Origin: Lutacidiplasma sp049802875
GTDB lineage: Archaea > Thermoplasmatota > Thermoplasmata > Lutacidiplasmatales > UBA184
DNA length: 42,540 bases
Reading direction: 5' to 3'
Assembly (NCBI GenBank): GCA_049802875.1
Contig: JBARNH010000011.1
Location: 1 to 42,540 of the forward strand
Part shown: piece by piece, positions 15,331-22,275 of the stretch
Numbering within the stretch: the first letter of the stretch is position 1
Layout: every line of letters starts with the position of its first letter
Program-made: the position numbers and the translations under genes
The notes under the pieces: generated by a model
What the model saw: only the letters and a program-made list of their open reading frames with translations
What the model was told of the DNA's origin: nothing
Database searches by the model: none

Positions 15331-16703
15331 GGGGCCCGGCCCCGAGGGCGCATCGCTTCGAGGTACACCCCGACGGTCTCTCGGGCCCGCTCGGGCCACC
15401 CTTCCCGCAACGCTTCCCAACGGCCCTGTTCTCCCATCGCGGAGCGGAGCGTCGGATATTCCAGCAGCTCGGCGATCCGGCTCGCGAATTCGTCGGCATC
15501 CCAGAAGTCGACGCGGAACGATCCCGAGCTGATCTCGGCGACGCCGCTCGTCTTCGAGACGATCGTCGGGACGCCGGCGGCCATGGCCTCGAGCGCCGCG
15601 ATCCCGAACGGTTCGACCACGGACGGCAGGACGAACACGGAACTGCCCGCGAGCAGGAGCTCCCGCTCTTCTTCGGTCACCTTCCCGAGGAACATCACGT
15701 GGTCCCCGATCTCCAGGGCGGCGGCGAGCTGGATCAGTCGCGAATACTCGGGTCCCTCCCCCGCGACCACGAAGAGTACGTCCGGGAACGTGGGGACGAG
15801 TCGGGCCGCCGCCCGAAGGTACGTATCGACGCCTTTCATCGCAGCGAGCCGGCCGACGTAGAGCACGACCCTCTTGGCGGGGTCGATCCGCTCGAGCCGC
15901 TGCGTCGGGCGCACGGCGTTGTAGATCACGCGCACCCGGCCCGGATCGGCGTGGTACCGGTCGATCAACTGCTGGCGCAGATGGCGGCTCACCGCGATGA
16001 CACGCGCGGCGGCGTCGATCCCGATTTGCTCTCGGGCGAGTATGTGGTCCCACGGATGGCCCAAGGATCGGTCGTACTCCGTGGAGTGGACGGTCATGAT
16101 GAGGGGGACACGGAGCCGGCGGGCGAGCGCTCGACCCCCGACGGTCCCGAACCAGTCGTGGACGTGGATCACATCCACCGGGCCGAGTTCGTTCAGCAGC
16201 GAGATCCACGCATTGTAGCCATCGGTCGCGTCCACGAACGGGCTGTCGGGGTTACCCCCGGCCCAGTACGCGGGGGGGTACTGTTGCGGAGCGTCCCGCG
16301 TCGGTTCTCCCGGGAACCGGAACGTCACTCCATCCACCGGGGTGAACGGTCCGGAAAATGGAGTGAGGAAGGTGATGCGATGACCGAGGTGGGTCAGTTC
16401 CTTCGAGATCTCGAAACTGTGCACCCCGAGACCGCCGGTATGGCTGGGCGGCCACTCCCAACCGACCATGACGATGTGCAATGGCCGAGGTGCGGGGACG
16501 GTCCGAACGATTCCTCCGTTCCGAGTCGGGGCGCGACGCGTCGCGGCGCCGCCGGCAAACTCGTCCAACGGTCCGGCGTCCGCCATCGCGGGTCGTTCCC
16601 GCTTCACCCGAGGTTTTGCCCGTCCCTTCGTCGCGCGACGACGACGCGTCGCGGGCTTCGCGGGTGGGTTGCGTTGGGCCTTCGAGCCTCTGGATTCCGC
16701 CAC
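15327..16703 (-). CDS. Glycogen synthase-like glycosyltransferase (GT4/GT5, GT-B fold)
   Basis: Likely extends alpha-1,4-glucan from a nucleotide-sugar donor. 458 aa from GTG 16703, which has GGCGGTGA just upstream; ATG 16586 (419 aa) is the alternative. The first ~50 residues are very basic (RRRRATKGRAKPRVKR), perhaps a disordered tail. The catalytic part starts with IVMVGWEWPPSHTGGLGVHS, the donor/acceptor glycine motif of starch and glycogen synthases. VIHVHDWFG and MTVHSTEY follow, then VLYVGRLAAMKGVD and the E-x7-E motif in PSVVEPFGIAALEAMAAG. It sits between TIM and GH57 on the same strand and overlaps GH57 by 4 nt, so a glucan storage role is well supported; the exact donor (ADP-, UDP-glucose or maltose 1-phosphate) is not. 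Confidence 0.9.
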   Translation of the reverse strand: MAESRGSKAQRNPPAKPATRRRRATKGRAKPRVKRERPAMADAGPLDEFAGGAATRRAPTRNGGIVRTVPAPRPLHIVMVGWEWPPSHTGGLGVHSFEISKELTHLGHRITFLTPFSGPFTPVDGVTFRFPGEPTRDAPQQYPPAYWAGGNPDSPFVDATDGYNAWISLLNELGPVDVIHVHDWFGTVGGRALARRLRVPLIMTVHSTEYDRSLGHPWDHILAREQIGIDAAARVIAVSRHLRQQLIDRYHADPGRVRVIYNAVRPTQRLERIDPAKRVVLYVGRLAAMKGVDTYLRAAARLVPTFPDVLFVVAGEGPEYSRLIQLAAALEIGDHVMFLGKVTEEERELLLAGSSVFVLPSVVEPFGIAALEAMAAGVPTIVSKTSGVAEISSGSFRVDFWDADEFASRIAELLEYPTLRSAMGEQGRWEALREGWPERARETVGVYLEAMRPRGRAP

Positions 16704-16801
16704 GGGGTCACCGCCCTCGCTCCGCTCGGAGCCCAGGGTCCGCCCCGGGCAAAACCGCCGACCACTTGAAGGAGGCGGGGTCCGGCGACCGCTTCTCCCG
16801 C

Positions 16802-17500
16802 TCAGTAGCCGGCGAGCAGTTCCGCGATCGCGGCCCGCGGGTCTCCCGCTCGAGTCACGGCGCTCGCGACCAGGACCCCCTCGCTCCCGAGCTCCAGCGC
16901 CCGTGCGACGTCGCGACGGTCGTGGACGCCGGCTCCGCAGAGCACGAGCGTAGCGGAAGAGACTCGGCCCACCGCCTCCACAGCCCCCGAGACGACTTCG
17001 GGGCGGGCCGTGGACACGGAGATCTTTCCACCGATGAGCTCGGGGGGCTCGACGGCCAGGTACTGGGGCTTGGCAACGGCCAGGCGAGCGGCGGCGCGCA
17101 CGTCCTTCGCGCAGACGACGGGGACCAGGCCACGCGCCGCGAGTCGGCGGACGGTCTCCAAAGCGACCCGGGTGGAGAGAGGGTGCTCGGAGTGATTGAC
17201 GAGGCTGCCACAACCCCCCGCCCTCTCGACGGCCTCGGGAGGCACAAAGCCGGTGTGGGCTCCGGCCTCGAGCGCGTCGACGTGTTGGGCGATCACGGGG
17301 ATCGCCACGGCGGAAGCGACCCGACCGAGGTCCGGCGCGGCGGGGGCCACCGCGACGGCGACCCCGGTCTGCTGGCCGAGTTCCTCCAGGGTCCGCGCGA
17401 GTTTCTCCGCAGCCGGACCGATGGCAGTCGGGTACGCTTTGAGATTGAGGAGGAACAACGGGCGACCGAGGGTCGGCGGTTCAGCGCGCGGTGGCAGCAC
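16802..17500 (-). CDS. tpiA: Triosephosphate isomerase, archaeal type
   Basis: Interconverts dihydroxyacetone phosphate and glyceraldehyde 3-phosphate. From GTG 17500 it is 232 aa, the short tetrameric archaeal form. Catalytic residues: Lys in LLNLKAYP, His/Ser in LVNHSEHPLS (archaeal ILNHSE), and Glu in LAVEPPELIGG (archaeal YEPPELIG). The phosphate-binding end is LCGAGVHDRRDV and EGVLVASAV. The longer frame to 17635 overlaps a small upstream gene and is rejected. The 20-nt overlap with that gene suggests co-transcription. The operon continues into GT and GH57, joining lower glycolysis or gluconeogenesis to glucan turnover. Confidence 0.95.
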   Translation of the reverse strand: MLPPRAEPPTLGRPLFLLNLKAYPTAIGPAAEKLARTLEELGQQTGVAVAVAPAAPDLGRVASAVAIPVIAQHVDALEAGAHTGFVPPEAVERAGGCGSLVNHSEHPLSTRVALETVRRLAARGLVPVVCAKDVRAAARLAVAKPQYLAVEPPELIGGKISVSTARPEVVSGAVEAVGRVSSATLVLCGAGVHDRRDVARALELGSEGVLVASAVTRAGDPRAAIAELLAGY

Positions 17501-17690
17501 GAGTTCGCTTGGGCCGGGAGCAGATCGCATACTCGTCGCCGTCGAAAAAGACCTCCCGGTCCGGGTGCTTTCTCTGGAGCTCGGCGATGCGCGTAAGGAC
17601 GTCCTCGAGCGTCGTGGATTCGTCATTCGGGTCAATCCTCAGGTGGACCGTCTTTTCCGGCCGCCCGGGCGATTGACCCGTACCGACCAT
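17481..17690 (-). CDS. Small protein of unknown function at head of TIM-GT-GH57 operon
   Basis: 69 aa from ATG 17690. No family recognised. The core TVHLRIDPNDESTTLEDVL then EVFFDGDEYAICSRPK suggests a small alpha/beta domain with an acidic middle; the last residues are basic. An in-frame ATG at 17741 exists, but the TATA-like box at 17724-17731 would then lie inside the gene, so 17690 is preferred. Its 3' end overlaps tpiA by 20 nt, which argues that it is a real, translated first gene of the operon. Confidence 0.65.
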   Translation of the reverse strand: MVGTGQSPGRPEKTVHLRIDPNDESTTLEDVLTRIAELQRKHPDREVFFDGDEYAICSRPKRTRAATAR

Positions 17691-17723
17691 GAACCACCGA
17701 GGTAGAACGGTAGGGAGCGAAGG

Positions 17724-17731
17724 TCTAAAAG
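17724..17731 (-). promoter_or_regulatory. TATA box for the 69-aa/TIM/GT/GH57 operon
   Basis: CTTTTAGA on the minus strand, about 38 nt before ATG 17690, giving a leader of about 12 nt. Confidence 0.4.
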
Positions 17732-17864
17732 AGTTCGACACGCCCCCCGGGCGCGTATCGGCCCCGATTATACGTCGGCGGCCGGAGTCCGACCGCGTCC
17801 CATGTACCGCCGATTATCGGGAACTGCAATCGCCTGCGCCTCCGTAGCATGCGACGCAGTAACC

Positions 17865-17872
17865 CGTATATT
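17865..17872 (+). promoter_or_regulatory. TATA box for acs
   Basis: CGTATATT centred about 43 nt upstream of ATG 17912, predicting a short leader of about 17 nt. Confidence 0.45.
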
Positions 17873-17911
17873 CGAGACTTTCCTCGCCCGACCTACAGGT
17901 GCTTCACCAAC

Positions 17912-20029
17912 ATGGCAGAAGCTGGCAGCAAACCGATGGAAAAGGACGACGAGTCCCGACTCTCCGAAGCCGAGATCGCGGTGCACTGGAAGGAAGAAGC
18001 GGTCTACCGGCCGAACCCGCGGTTCATCGGTCAAGCCAACGTGACCGATGCTTCGATTCGGGAACGCTTCGCGGAGAAGAACTTTCCCGAGTGTTTCCGG
18101 GAGTACGCCGACTTGCTGAGCTGGGACCGCTACTGGACCACCACCCTGGACACGAGCAAGGCGCCGTTCTGGAAGTGGTTCGTCGGGGGCCGACTGAACG
18201 CGAGCTACAATTGCGTCGACCGTCACTTGGAGAAGTACCGGAACAAGGCGGCGATCGTCTGGGTCTCCGAAGACGAGAACGAGCCGGACCAGGTGATCAC
18301 GTACCAAGAACTCTACAGCCGCGTCAATGAGATGGCGGCGTACCTCCGGGACTTTTGCGGTCTCAAGACCGGCGACCGGGTCACGATCCACATGCCGATG
18401 GTCGTCGAACTCCCGGTCACGATGCTAGCGTGCGCCCGATTGGGAGTCATTCACTCGGTCGTGTTCGGCGGGTTCAGCGGGGAAGCGTGCGGCGCCCGCA
18501 TCGTCGATTCCGGGAGCCGCCTCTTGGTCACGATGGACGGGTACTACCGGAGCGGCAAGCTGCTCGACCACAAGATCAACGCCGATATCGCGGTGAAGAA
18601 GGCGGAGAGCGAGGGAACCAAGGTAGAGAAGGTCCTCATCTGGAAGAGGTTCCGCGACAAGTCCGCCTCGCCGACCCCGCTGGTCGAGGGACGCGACCAC
18701 ATCGTCAACGACGGGCTGAAGCAGTTCCGCGGCAAGCGAGTGGAACCGGTCTCGATGCCCGCCGAGGCCCCGCTGTTCCTGATGTACACTAGCGGCTCGA
18801 CGGGAAAGCCGAAGGGTTGCCAGCACAGTACGGGGGGATACCTCTCGTACGTTGCCGGCACCTCCCGGAACATCCAGGACATTCATCCGACCGACGTCTA
18901 CTGGTGCATGGCCGACATCGGCTGGATCACCGGGCACTCGTACATCGTCTATGGACCGCTCGCGCTCGCCGCGACGACGGTGATGTACGAAGGCGTTCCG
19001 ACGTTCCCTGACCCCGGCCGGCCGTGGCGCATCGCGGAGCGCCTGGGGGTCAACATCTTCCACACCTCCCCGACCGCGATCCGGTCGCTCCGGAAGTTGG
19101 GACCCGAGGAACCGAAAAAGTACAACAATCACTTCAAGAACATGACCACGGTCGGCGAGCCGATCGAACCCGAAGCCTGGAGGTGGTACTTCGAGGTGGT
19201 CGGCCGCGGCGAGGCCGCGATCACCGACACGTGGTGGCAGACCGAGAACGGCGGGTTCCTGTGTTCCACGATCCCGGGGATCGACGCGATGAAGCCGGGC
19301 AGCGCAGGCCCCCCGATGGTCGGGATCTATCCGATCATCTACGACGAGAACGGGAAGGAGATCCCGCCGGGGGAAGGCAAGGCGGGTAACATTTGCATCC
19401 GCAATCCGTGGCCGGGAATCTTCGAGACGGTCTGGGGTGACCCCGACCGGTTCGTGAAGAACTACTACGCCAAGTACAATCACAAGGCGGGCAGCACGGA
19501 CTGGCACGACTGGCCGTACTTTGCGGGCGACGGAGCCGTCTGGGCCCCCGACGGCTACATCCGGATCCTGGGACGCGTCGACGACGTGATCAACGTCGCC
19601 GGCCACCGACTCGGGACCAAGGAGATCGAGTCCGCGTGCCTGACGGTACCGGAGGTCGCTGAAGCGGCGGTGGTGCCGATCGTCGACGCCGAGCGCGGCC
19701 GCGTTCCCGAGGTCTACGTCGCCCTGAAACCGGGCGTCAAGGCGGACCAGGCCGTGGCCGACAAGGTCAGCCTGGCGATCGAGACCGTGATCGGGAAGAT
19801 CGCCCGCCCGCGCACCGTACGGATCGTTCCCGATATGCCGAAGACCCGGTCCGGGAAGATCATGCGTCGGGTCCTGGCATCGATCTCGAACCACATGGAC
19901 TACGGCGACATCACGACGCTGGCCAACCCCGAGGTCGTGGAGCAGATCCGGGTGCAGGTCCAGGGCGCGGGCCCGGTCGAGAAGAAGGCCGGCCCCGAGG
20001 ACATCAAGGCGTTCGGCAAGGACGTCTGA
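17912..20029 (+). CDS. acs: Acetyl-CoA synthetase (AMP-forming)
   Basis: Converts acetate, ATP and CoA to acetyl-CoA through acetyl-AMP. 705 aa from ATG 17912; the frame opens at 17849 but the TATA box and typical N-terminus favour 17912. Motifs: the ATP loop YTSGSTGKPKG, TVGEPIEP, the adenylate motif DTWWQTENGG, YFAGDGA, GRVDDVINVAGHRLGT (hinge), and the C-terminal PKTRSGKIMRR whose Lys is the catalytic residue acetylated in other Acs proteins. The Trp in DTWWQTE is typical of acetate specificity. A candidate acetate permease is at 28747-29415. The gene ends in a strong hairpin. Confidence 0.95.
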   Translation: MAEAGSKPMEKDDESRLSEAEIAVHWKEEAVYRPNPRFIGQANVTDASIRERFAEKNFPECFREYADLLSWDRYWTTTLDTSKAPFWKWFVGGRLNASYNCVDRHLEKYRNKAAIVWVSEDENEPDQVITYQELYSRVNEMAAYLRDFCGLKTGDRVTIHMPMVVELPVTMLACARLGVIHSVVFGGFSGEACGARIVDSGSRLLVTMDGYYRSGKLLDHKINADIAVKKAESEGTKVEKVLIWKRFRDKSASPTPLVEGRDHIVNDGLKQFRGKRVEPVSMPAEAPLFLMYTSGSTGKPKGCQHSTGGYLSYVAGTSRNIQDIHPTDVYWCMADIGWITGHSYIVYGPLALAATTVMYEGVPTFPDPGRPWRIAERLGVNIFHTSPTAIRSLRKLGPEEPKKYNNHFKNMTTVGEPIEPEAWRWYFEVVGRGEAAITDTWWQTENGGFLCSTIPGIDAMKPGSAGPPMVGIYPIIYDENGKEIPPGEGKAGNICIRNPWPGIFETVWGDPDRFVKNYYAKYNHKAGSTDWHDWPYFAGDGAVWAPDGYIRILGRVDDVINVAGHRLGTKEIESACLTVPEVAEAAVVPIVDAERGRVPEVYVALKPGVKADQAVADKVSLAIETVIGKIARPRTVRIVPDMPKTRSGKIMRRVLASISNHMDYGDITTLANPEVVEQIRVQVQGAGPVEKKAGPEDIKAFGKDV

Positions 20030-20042
20030 GCCCACCCTTTCC

Positions 20043-20067
20043 GCGGCCGCCGCGCTCCGGCGGCCGC
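20043..20067 (+). terminator. Perfect GC hairpin after acs
   Basis: A 10-bp perfect stem (GCGGCCGCCG / CGGCGGCCGC) with a five-base loop lies 14 nt after the acs stop. It is followed by a C-rich rather than T-rich tract, so it may stabilise the 3' end instead of terminating. Confidence 0.55.
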
Positions 20068-20094
20068 CCCGCTGCCTCCCCCCCACGAAGAGCC

Positions 20095-20289
20095 ATGGTT
20101 CCGAGCGAGACCCCGCTGCGATCGCCGTCCGCGCCCACGACCCCGTGTCCTTCGTGCGGAGGTCGGCTCAGCGCCCCAGTGAGCGGTGACGTGCACTGCT
20201 ACGTGGAGTGCACCGAGTGCCGGACCCGGTTCGAATTGGACGATCCGGAACTTTCCGACCCGGCGAAGTCGGAGCGGACGCCGACCTAG
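20095..20289 (+). CDS. Small zinc-ribbon protein (64 aa)
   Basis: 64 aa with two Cys pairs, TPCPSCGGRL and VECTECRTRFEL, separated by about 16 residues, the spacing of a single zinc ribbon. A disordered Ser/Pro N-terminus and acidic C-terminus flank it. Such proteins often bind nucleic acid or act as modules in transcription or translation; no specific family is recognised. The start ATG 20095 is the first in frame. The stop overlaps the 3' end of the convergent DUF998 gene by 4 nt. Confidence 0.7.
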   Translation: MVPSETPLRSPSAPTTPCPSCGGRLSAPVSGDVHCYVECTECRTRFELDDPELSDPAKSERTPT

Positions 20290-20999
20290 GTCCGCGCCCC
20301 TCGGACGCCCGGAGGGGCGTAGGTCGGGATTCGAACGAGGTGGATCCCGACGAGCAGCGCCCACAGGAGTACAGGCGCGACGATCAACCGCTCCATCCCC
20401 CCTACCCCGAGCGGGCCGTAAGCCTTTGCTTCGAAGAGGCCGAAGGCGATGAGCCCGACGAGACCCGAGAGCATCGTGTAGGCGCGATAGCCGTCCCATC
20501 GCGTGTCGCGGAACATCGCGATACCGAGTACGATCAGCGCGAGGTTCGCGCCGACGAACGCGAGGGCCGCCGAGAGGGAGTGGATCGTGAGGTTGTACGT
20601 CTCGGGCGACAGCCCGACCCCGATTGCGCCGAGCTGCGAGATCGCGAGCAGGCCGAGCCCGACGGTGCGGGTCCCTCGGGGCGGGAACGCGGTCCGGATC
20701 AGGATCACCCCGACGATGATCAGGATACCGAGGATGACCGCCGACGCGTCGAACACGTAGTACCAGGGCGAGCAGATGTACCGGCCCGAGAAGACTCCGC
20801 ACGAGTTCGCCCCCAGGTCGCTGATGTAGTTCTGGGTCAGGCTGTACGAGGAACCGTACCCGATCTGGGTCACGATCATCGCGGCCACGAACTGGAGGAC
20901 GGCCACGATCCAAAGGATCGCGCCGTGTCGAACCGACCGATGAACGAGAGGACCGTAGCGGACGGATGGGCCGGCCGGCGCCAATTCCTCGGTCGCCAC
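20286..20999 (-). CDS. DUF998 family membrane protein
   Basis: 237-aa integral membrane protein with about six hydrophobic helices (AILWIVAVLQFVAAMIV, VFDASAVILGILIIVGVILI, VGLGLLAISQLGAIGVG, ALAFVGANLALIVLGIAMF and others). QNYISDLGANSCG at about residues 56-68 and the general layout match DUF998. No transport or catalytic function is established for the family that I can assign. It starts 9 nt after the stop of the 47-aa zinc-ribbon gene, so the two probably share the promoter at 21186-21193. Confidence 0.82.
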   Translation of the reverse strand: MATEELAPAGPSVRYGPLVHRSVRHGAILWIVAVLQFVAAMIVTQIGYGSSYSLTQNYISDLGANSCGVFSGRYICSPWYYVFDASAVILGILIIVGVILIRTAFPPRGTRTVGLGLLAISQLGAIGVGLSPETYNLTIHSLSAALAFVGANLALIVLGIAMFRDTRWDGYRAYTMLSGLVGLIAFGLFEAKAYGPLGVGGMERLIVAPVLLWALLVGIHLVRIPTYAPPGVRGART

Positions 21000-21003
21000 A
21001 GCG

Positions 21004-21017
21004 CGGGACTAGTCCCG
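21004..21017. repeat. 14-bp perfect palindrome
   Basis: CGGGACTAGTCCCG spans the stop codon of the 47-aa gene and lies just before the DUF998 start. It could be an intercistronic hairpin or an operator. Confidence 0.4.
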
Positions 21018-21152
21018 GCGCGCGTTCCGCTCGTAGGACGCGTCGCTGGCCCTCTTCAGCCGGGCTCCGTCACGGTCGCAAACGGGTCGCGCGCTCGGAG
21101 GAACGTCGATGACGTATCCCCCGCCGCACTTGGGACATTCGTAGTACGGCAT
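21009..21152 (-). CDS. 47-aa zinc-ribbon-like microprotein
   Basis: A short frame from ATG 21152 to TAG at 21009. The N-terminus reads MPYYECPKCGGGYVIDVPP, a CPxCG knuckle, followed by one more Cys (RPVCDRDG) and a basic tail (KRASDASYERNARRD). Three Cys plus Asp or His could hold one zinc, or two chains could share one. Evidence that it is real: a TATA box (CTTTATAG on this strand) about 37 nt upstream, a Cys knuckle typical of archaeal small zinc proteins, and tight coupling to DUF998 (9-nt gap). Function unknown. Confidence 0.6.
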   Translation of the reverse strand: MPYYECPKCGGGYVIDVPPSARPVCDRDGARLKRASDASYERNARRD

Positions 21153-21185
21153 AGTGGGATCTCCAGTGAGTCCGAGGGTGGCCCC

Positions 21186-21193
21186 CTATAAAG
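21186..21193 (-). promoter_or_regulatory. TATA box for the zinc-ribbon/DUF998 pair
   Basis: CTATAAAG on plus, CTTTATAG on minus, flanked by CCCC and GGGGG. It is 37 nt before ATG 21152 on the minus strand. The near-symmetric box could also fire rightward. Confidence 0.45.
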
Positions 21194-21221
21194 GGGGCTC
21201 GGGGGTCGCGAACGGGGGAAG

Positions 21222-21229
21222 GCATAACT
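21222..21229 (+). promoter_or_regulatory. TATA box for the methyltransferase gene
   Basis: GCATAACT centred about 24 nt upstream of GTG 21250, which would make that transcript leaderless. Confidence 0.35.
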
Positions 21230-21249
21230 CCGGGGGACGGTGGGGCGAC

Positions 21250-22239
21250 GTGGTCCGCACTGTTCGCGCTCGGAGACTGCCCACCACCCGCCCCGCACGA
21301 CCGGCTCGAGTTGCCCTCGGACGCAGTCGTCGGTCGGGGCCGCCGCCACCGGCCCGGGAGCGGTTTCTCGGTACCGATCGGTACCGAGCGGACCGAGAGT
21401 GGCAACGATACGAGGGCACGGCCCAACGGGACCTGTTCCTCGAACTACGGCAGCGGTTCCTCTCCCGGCACCGCCCGGCGGCACGACGCGTCCTCGATGT
21501 CGGGTCGGGCCCCGGACGGTTCACTGCGAGGCTGGGCGCGGGGCCGGGGGTGCGACGAGTGGCCCTGGATATCGGTTGGGAGATGCTGGTCCAACTTCGC
21601 GGTCATTGGCCGGCGTCGGCATCCCCCGTATTGCTCCCCGACCTCGTGCGAGGCGACGCCGTCCGCCCCCCGTTCGCGAGCGAATCGTTCGATCTCGTGG
21701 CAGGGTTAGGGAACCTTTTGGGATTCGCGGGGCAGGAGAGCGACCGACTGTTCGAAGGGCTCCTCAGGCTCTTGGCCCCCGGCGGGACCCTGCTCCTCGA
21801 GGTGGCTCCCGGGCCGGGCGAGCGGAGCCGCTATCTACATCGGCTGCCGACGACCGGCCTCGCGCGTCTGCTTCGCTCGCCCCCTCGATGGGTCGCAGCC
21901 CGCGTCGAGCGTGAAGGATTCACCGAAGAACCGCGGCGACGGAAGGACCCCGGAGAGTTTCGACGAGTGGTGCCGGAGGAGCTTCGAGATCGCCTGGTGC
22001 AGCGCGGTTATCGCGTGGAGGAGATTCTCGCCGTTGCTCCGGCATTGGGACCGGATCCGGCCCGGGCGGGGGCCGTCGAACGCGACCCGAAGGCCTGGAC
22101 CCACCTGCTCGAACTGGAGGAGGCTCTCGGACGGGTTCCGGACCGCTGGTCGCCCGCCGCCGCCGTTCTGGTCGCCGCGACCGCCCCGACGAACGCCCTC
22201 TATGAGCCCGACTCGCCGAATCCCAGAAGCGAAGGATAA
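21250..22239 (+). CDS. Class I SAM-dependent methyltransferase
   Basis: 329 aa from GTG 21250; the frame is open from 21154, but the upstream part covers the promoter region. SAM motif I is VLDVGSGPGRFTARL, an acidic residue follows in VALDIGWEML, and FDLVAGLGNLLGF and LLAPGGTLLLEVAPGPG are the later core strands, so the fold is the Rossmann methyltransferase type. The first ~45 residues are Arg/Pro-rich without known motif. The gene ends 36 nt before the membrane/KaiC-like fusion on the same strand. The substrate is unknown; the C-terminal half is divergent from common families such as UbiE. Confidence 0.8.
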   Translation: MVRTVRARRLPTTRPARPARVALGRSRRSGPPPPARERFLGTDRYRADREWQRYEGTAQRDLFLELRQRFLSRHRPAARRVLDVGSGPGRFTARLGAGPGVRRVALDIGWEMLVQLRGHWPASASPVLLPDLVRGDAVRPPFASESFDLVAGLGNLLGFAGQESDRLFEGLLRLLAPGGTLLLEVAPGPGERSRYLHRLPTTGLARLLRSPPRWVAARVEREGFTEEPRRRKDPGEFRRVVPEELRDRLVQRGYRVEEILAVAPALGPDPARAGAVERDPKAWTHLLELEEALGRVPDRWSPAAAVLVAATAPTNALYEPDSPNPRSEG

Positions 22240-22241
22240 AG
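22233..22241 (+). promoter_or_regulatory. TATA box for the membrane/KaiC-like fusion gene
   Basis: AGGATAAAG centred about 38 nt before ATG 22276. A GGGGGAG Shine-Dalgarno-like run lies directly upstream of the ATG. Confidence 0.35.
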
Positions 22242-22275
22242 TAGGCTGCCCCACCCATAAATTGGCCGGGGGAGT

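Noticed and set aside
15331..16209. Upstream extension of the GH57 frame to 16209.
   Set aside because: This stretch is another frame of the glycogen-synthase-like gene; the GTG at 15330 begins directly with the GH57 motif 1 strand.
20320..20345. GGGATTCGAAC looks like a tRNA T-arm.
   Set aside because: It lies inside the DUF998 coding frame (IHLVRIPTYAPP) and no acceptor, D or anticodon arms can be paired around it.
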